Below are positions 61,695-64,000 of a stretch of 64,000 nt of DNA, piece by piece. Origin of the DNA: Sinotaia quadrata (taxonomy: Eukaryota > Mollusca > Gastropoda > Architaenioglossa > Viviparidae); NCBI GenBank assembly GCA_028829895.1, contig CM054179.1, positions 102,954,875 to 103,018,874 on the forward strand. Reading direction: 5' to 3'. The position numbers and the translations under genes were made by a program. Position 1 is the stretch's first letter. Each line of letters opens with the position of its first letter. The notes under the pieces are model-generated. The model made no database searches and was not told where the DNA came from. It saw only the letters and a program-made list of their open reading frames with translations.

Positions 61695-62128
61695 AAACCA
61701 ATACATTCAGTTTTAGACCGAACCAAAATTATATTCATGGCAGATAATGAATCAATACATTCAGTTTTAGATCGAACCAAAATTATATTCATGGCAGATA
61801 ATGAATCAATACATTCAGTTTTAGATCGAACCAAAATTATATTAATGGCAGATAATGAATCAATACATTCAGTTTTAGATCGAACCAAAATTATATTCAT
61901 GGCAGATAATGAATCAATACATTCAGTTTTAGATCGAACCAAAATTATATTAATGGCAGATAATGAATCAATACATTCAGTTTTAGATCGAACCAAAATT
62001 ATATTCATGGCAGATAATGAATCAATACATTCAGTTTTAGATCGAACCAAAATTATATTCATGGCAGATAATGAATCAATACATTCAGTTTTAGATCGAA
62101 CCAAAATTATATTAATGGCAGATAATAA
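61695..62128. repeat. 54-bp minisatellite, 8 copies, in-frame on both strands
   Basis: AATGAATCAATACATTCAGT, TTTAGATCGAACCAAAATTA and TATTCATGGCAGAT repeat eight times. Copies differ essentially at one position: ATTCATGG or ATTAATGG. Because 54 is 18 codons and neither strand has a stop, a 160-codon plus-strand frame starting at an ATG (61677-62159) reads NESIHSVLDRTKIIFMAD repeatedly, and a 154-codon minus-strand frame (61688-62152) also stays open. The near identity points to recent amplification. I rate coding function as unlikely. Confidence 0.95.
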
Positions 62129-62395
62129 ATCCCAAAGGGAACTATCTGTCATTATTTAGATTCGCTTCATAACCTTATAATTTTCGTGTTGTTGAATGAC
62201 ACATGGTTTGCAATCCTATTTAATAAATATCAAACATGAAATAATAAATTTCATAATAAAGCAATCATTAAAAAAAAAGAACACAAAACAATACAAAAAA
62301 AAAACCCACAAAAACAAAACAAACTCAAACCCATCATAAATTATAATTAAAAATAATGCAATTTTATAGACATGAAACTAATATTTTAATAGAAT
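62129..62395. other. AT-rich unique sequence
   Basis: Contains A-rich tracts. Nothing else is supported. Confidence 0.5.
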
Positions 62396-62455
<60 letters not shown>

Positions 62456-62456
62456 C
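62396..62456 (+). repeat. (CT)n-(AT)n compound microsatellite
   Basis: About 20 CT units pass into about 10 AT units. Confidence 0.98.
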
Positions 62457-62831
62457 GGTGTTTAGTGGTGATAAGATGGTGGAAAGACAGGCGCCCAATA
62501 AAAATCCGGGTCTCATAGGCTGGAAGACGGAATAGTTGGCCAAAAAAAACAAAACTGCTCTGGACAGGAAGGTAGAGCGAAAGCTTTGAGATAGTTGATG
62601 ACACGGCCGCACACTACTCTAATACTGTCTGGGTCACTTGCCCAGGTTGACCGTAAATTTACCCTGACTGGGGCGAGGTCATTCGGTGATTGTGTCAATG
62701 TCATTCACAAGTCGACCCGCCGAAGTTGCTGCGTCAATTCCGGCCAAGCGATGACCAATCAGTCCTGCTCGGCGGCGTCACGAACAACTGCTAGATTTCT
62801 CTCAATGGAGTAGTATGTACATCTAACCAGT
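62457..62831. other. Unique, GC-richer sequence
   Basis: Overlapping frames of 60-80 codons on both strands have no recognisable domain. Confidence 0.45.
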
Positions 62832-63095
62832 TTCATGAGGACACAGATTTGTTTTCATGAGGACAAAAGAATATGTGTTCCTGTGAGATGTGTTCTTATG
62901 AGGACACAGATATATATTCTTATGAGGACACGGAAATATGTTTTTGAGAAGACAAGGAGATATGTTCTTGTGAGGACGCGGGAGATGCTTTCTTGTGAGG
63001 ACACATTCTTATAAGTACACTGAGATATGTTTTTGAGAAGACAAGGACATATGTTCTTGTGAGGAATTGGAGATATGTTTTGAGGGGAGACGGAG
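62832..63095. repeat. Degenerate ~32-bp repeat, about 8 copies
   Basis: Variants of TTCTTATGAGGACACAGA followed by TATATG recur about eight times with irregular spacing. Confidence 0.75.
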
Positions 63096-63180
63096 GCAGG
63101 TTCTAGTGGGTAAATAAATAAATAGCATTCCTCTGAAGTGTACTGACAGTCAAGAAAGGATCAGCTAGTATCATCTACAC

Positions 63181-63373
63181 CAAGGTTTCTCAACCGGGAT
63201 TCCGCGAGAGGTCGCTATGAGTACCCGAGAGATCGTGACTGGGAAAAAAAACAAAACAAACAAGCATCGGAGATATAGTAATTTTTGTACAGGGGATTCC
63301 TCAGGCGTTCCCTGAAACCTAAAAATTATCTCAAGGATTCCTCCAGGGTAAAAAAAAAAGTTGAGAAAGCCTG
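63181..63373. mobile_element. Second hAT-type MITE
   Basis: The left end is CAAGGTTTCTCAAC and the right end, reverse-complemented, is CAGGCTTTCTCAAC: 12 of 14 positions match. The flanks are ATCTACAC (63173-63180) and ATCTATAC (63374-63381), an 8-bp target duplication with one difference. The TTTCTCAAC end type is common among animal hAT elements. The 193-bp body has no transposase frame. It is unrelated to the MITE at 11755 and somewhat older, judging from its mismatched ends and duplication. Confidence 0.8.
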
Positions 63374-63381
63374 ATCTATAC

Positions 63382-63802
63382 TGACCAGCAGATGAAAGAA
63401 TAAACAAGTGCTTAAAACTTCTTTCCATGATATGGAAGTTATTTCAGAACAAAACATAAAACAAAATGTTAAGGCCTCTTTCAATCTTATGTGTTAGAAT
63501 ATTAAAAGAATTCTCCCAAGAGATTAAAATCAAAAGAAATCAAAACAATAATATGGAATCAGCAGACAGCAACATAAACTGACAAAACGTAAAATTGCAC
63601 TGTGTTGATACTAACTTTAATAGGTTAAATTACATGAAACAAAAAATACATGTCAAAATGTGTATTGGAGCAAATATAATTAATTTTAAAAATATTTATA
63701 CAGCTTAAAACTGGATATTACATATTAGCCCTAAAATATGGTTAAAAGACAAAATGTGTGAACAGCATATCGAGAAAATCAAACAGAAAAAAAACAATTA
63801 AA
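63382..63802. other. AT-rich unique sequence
   Basis: Nothing supported. Confidence 0.5.
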
Positions 63803-64000
63803 AAAAGTGTCCCTGCGGGGAGAAACGACACGAAACAAACAGGAAAACAAAAATACCCATACAAAAGTGTCCATGCGGAGAAACGAGACAAAACAAACAG
63901 GAAAAACAAAATACCCACACAAATTATGTTGAGAAACGAGACAAAAAAAACAGGGAAAACAAAATACCCATACAAAAGTGTGTATGCAGAGAAACGAGAC
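63803..64000. repeat. ~57-bp minisatellite running off the right edge
   Basis: GAGAAACGAGACAAAACAAA, CAGGAAAACAAAATACCCA and TACAAAAGTGTCCATGCG repeat about 3.7 times with spacing 53 to 59. The array is cut by the window end. Confidence 0.9.

Overview
The window reads as non-coding DNA from a large, AT-rich animal genome. Long (GA)n, (CA)n and (CT)n microsatellites, dozens of unrelated minisatellites, decayed LTR-retrotransposon pieces and hAT-type miniature transposons are present. There is no bacterial-style gene packing, no operon, no rRNA and no convincing intact protein-coding exon. The repeat style resembles marine invertebrate, perhaps molluscan, genomes; that assignment is an inference from texture and needs a database search.

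Layout. 1-12.2 kb: a left-edge 68-bp repeat, a triple TGACGTCA cluster, ten minisatellites including a 19-copy 39-48 bp array at 3.3-4.1 kb, and a 181-bp hAT-type MITE with perfect 8-bp target-site duplications inside a 40-bp array. 12.2-25 kb: a 28/56-bp array, a 48-bp array, several microsatellites, and a minus-strand cluster of near-consensus splice signals at 24.25-24.5 kb. 25-31 kb: mostly unique AT-rich sequence. 31-34.5 kb: minisatellites, a CRE plus TATA promoter-like block at 31.7-31.8 kb, and the only recognisable protein remnant, a frameshifted Ty3/gypsy integrase fragment at about 32.59-33.18 kb. 34.5-40.2 kb: a dense run of minisatellites. 40.2-46.3 kb: two same-strand, diverged copies of an LTR-like sequence beginning TGTGGTGGARTAAATTTGCC. 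46.3-57 kb: mostly unique sequence with GC-richer islands near 47.7 and 53.5 kb. 57-64 kb: more minisatellites, including an 8-copy 54-bp array open in frame on both strands, and a second hAT-type MITE at 63.18-63.37 kb.

How it works together. I see no set of cooperating genes. Most longer open frames (222, 166, 160, 154 and 116 codons) lie in minisatellites and follow from the repeat unit lacking stops. The main stories are repeat turnover (roughly 45 independent arrays in 64 kb), transposon decay, and a possible excess of palindromic bZIP/bHLH-type sites. If a gene crosses this window, the most plausible traces are promoter-like or splice-like signals at 24.3, 31.7, 53.7 and 55.3 kb, all low confidence.
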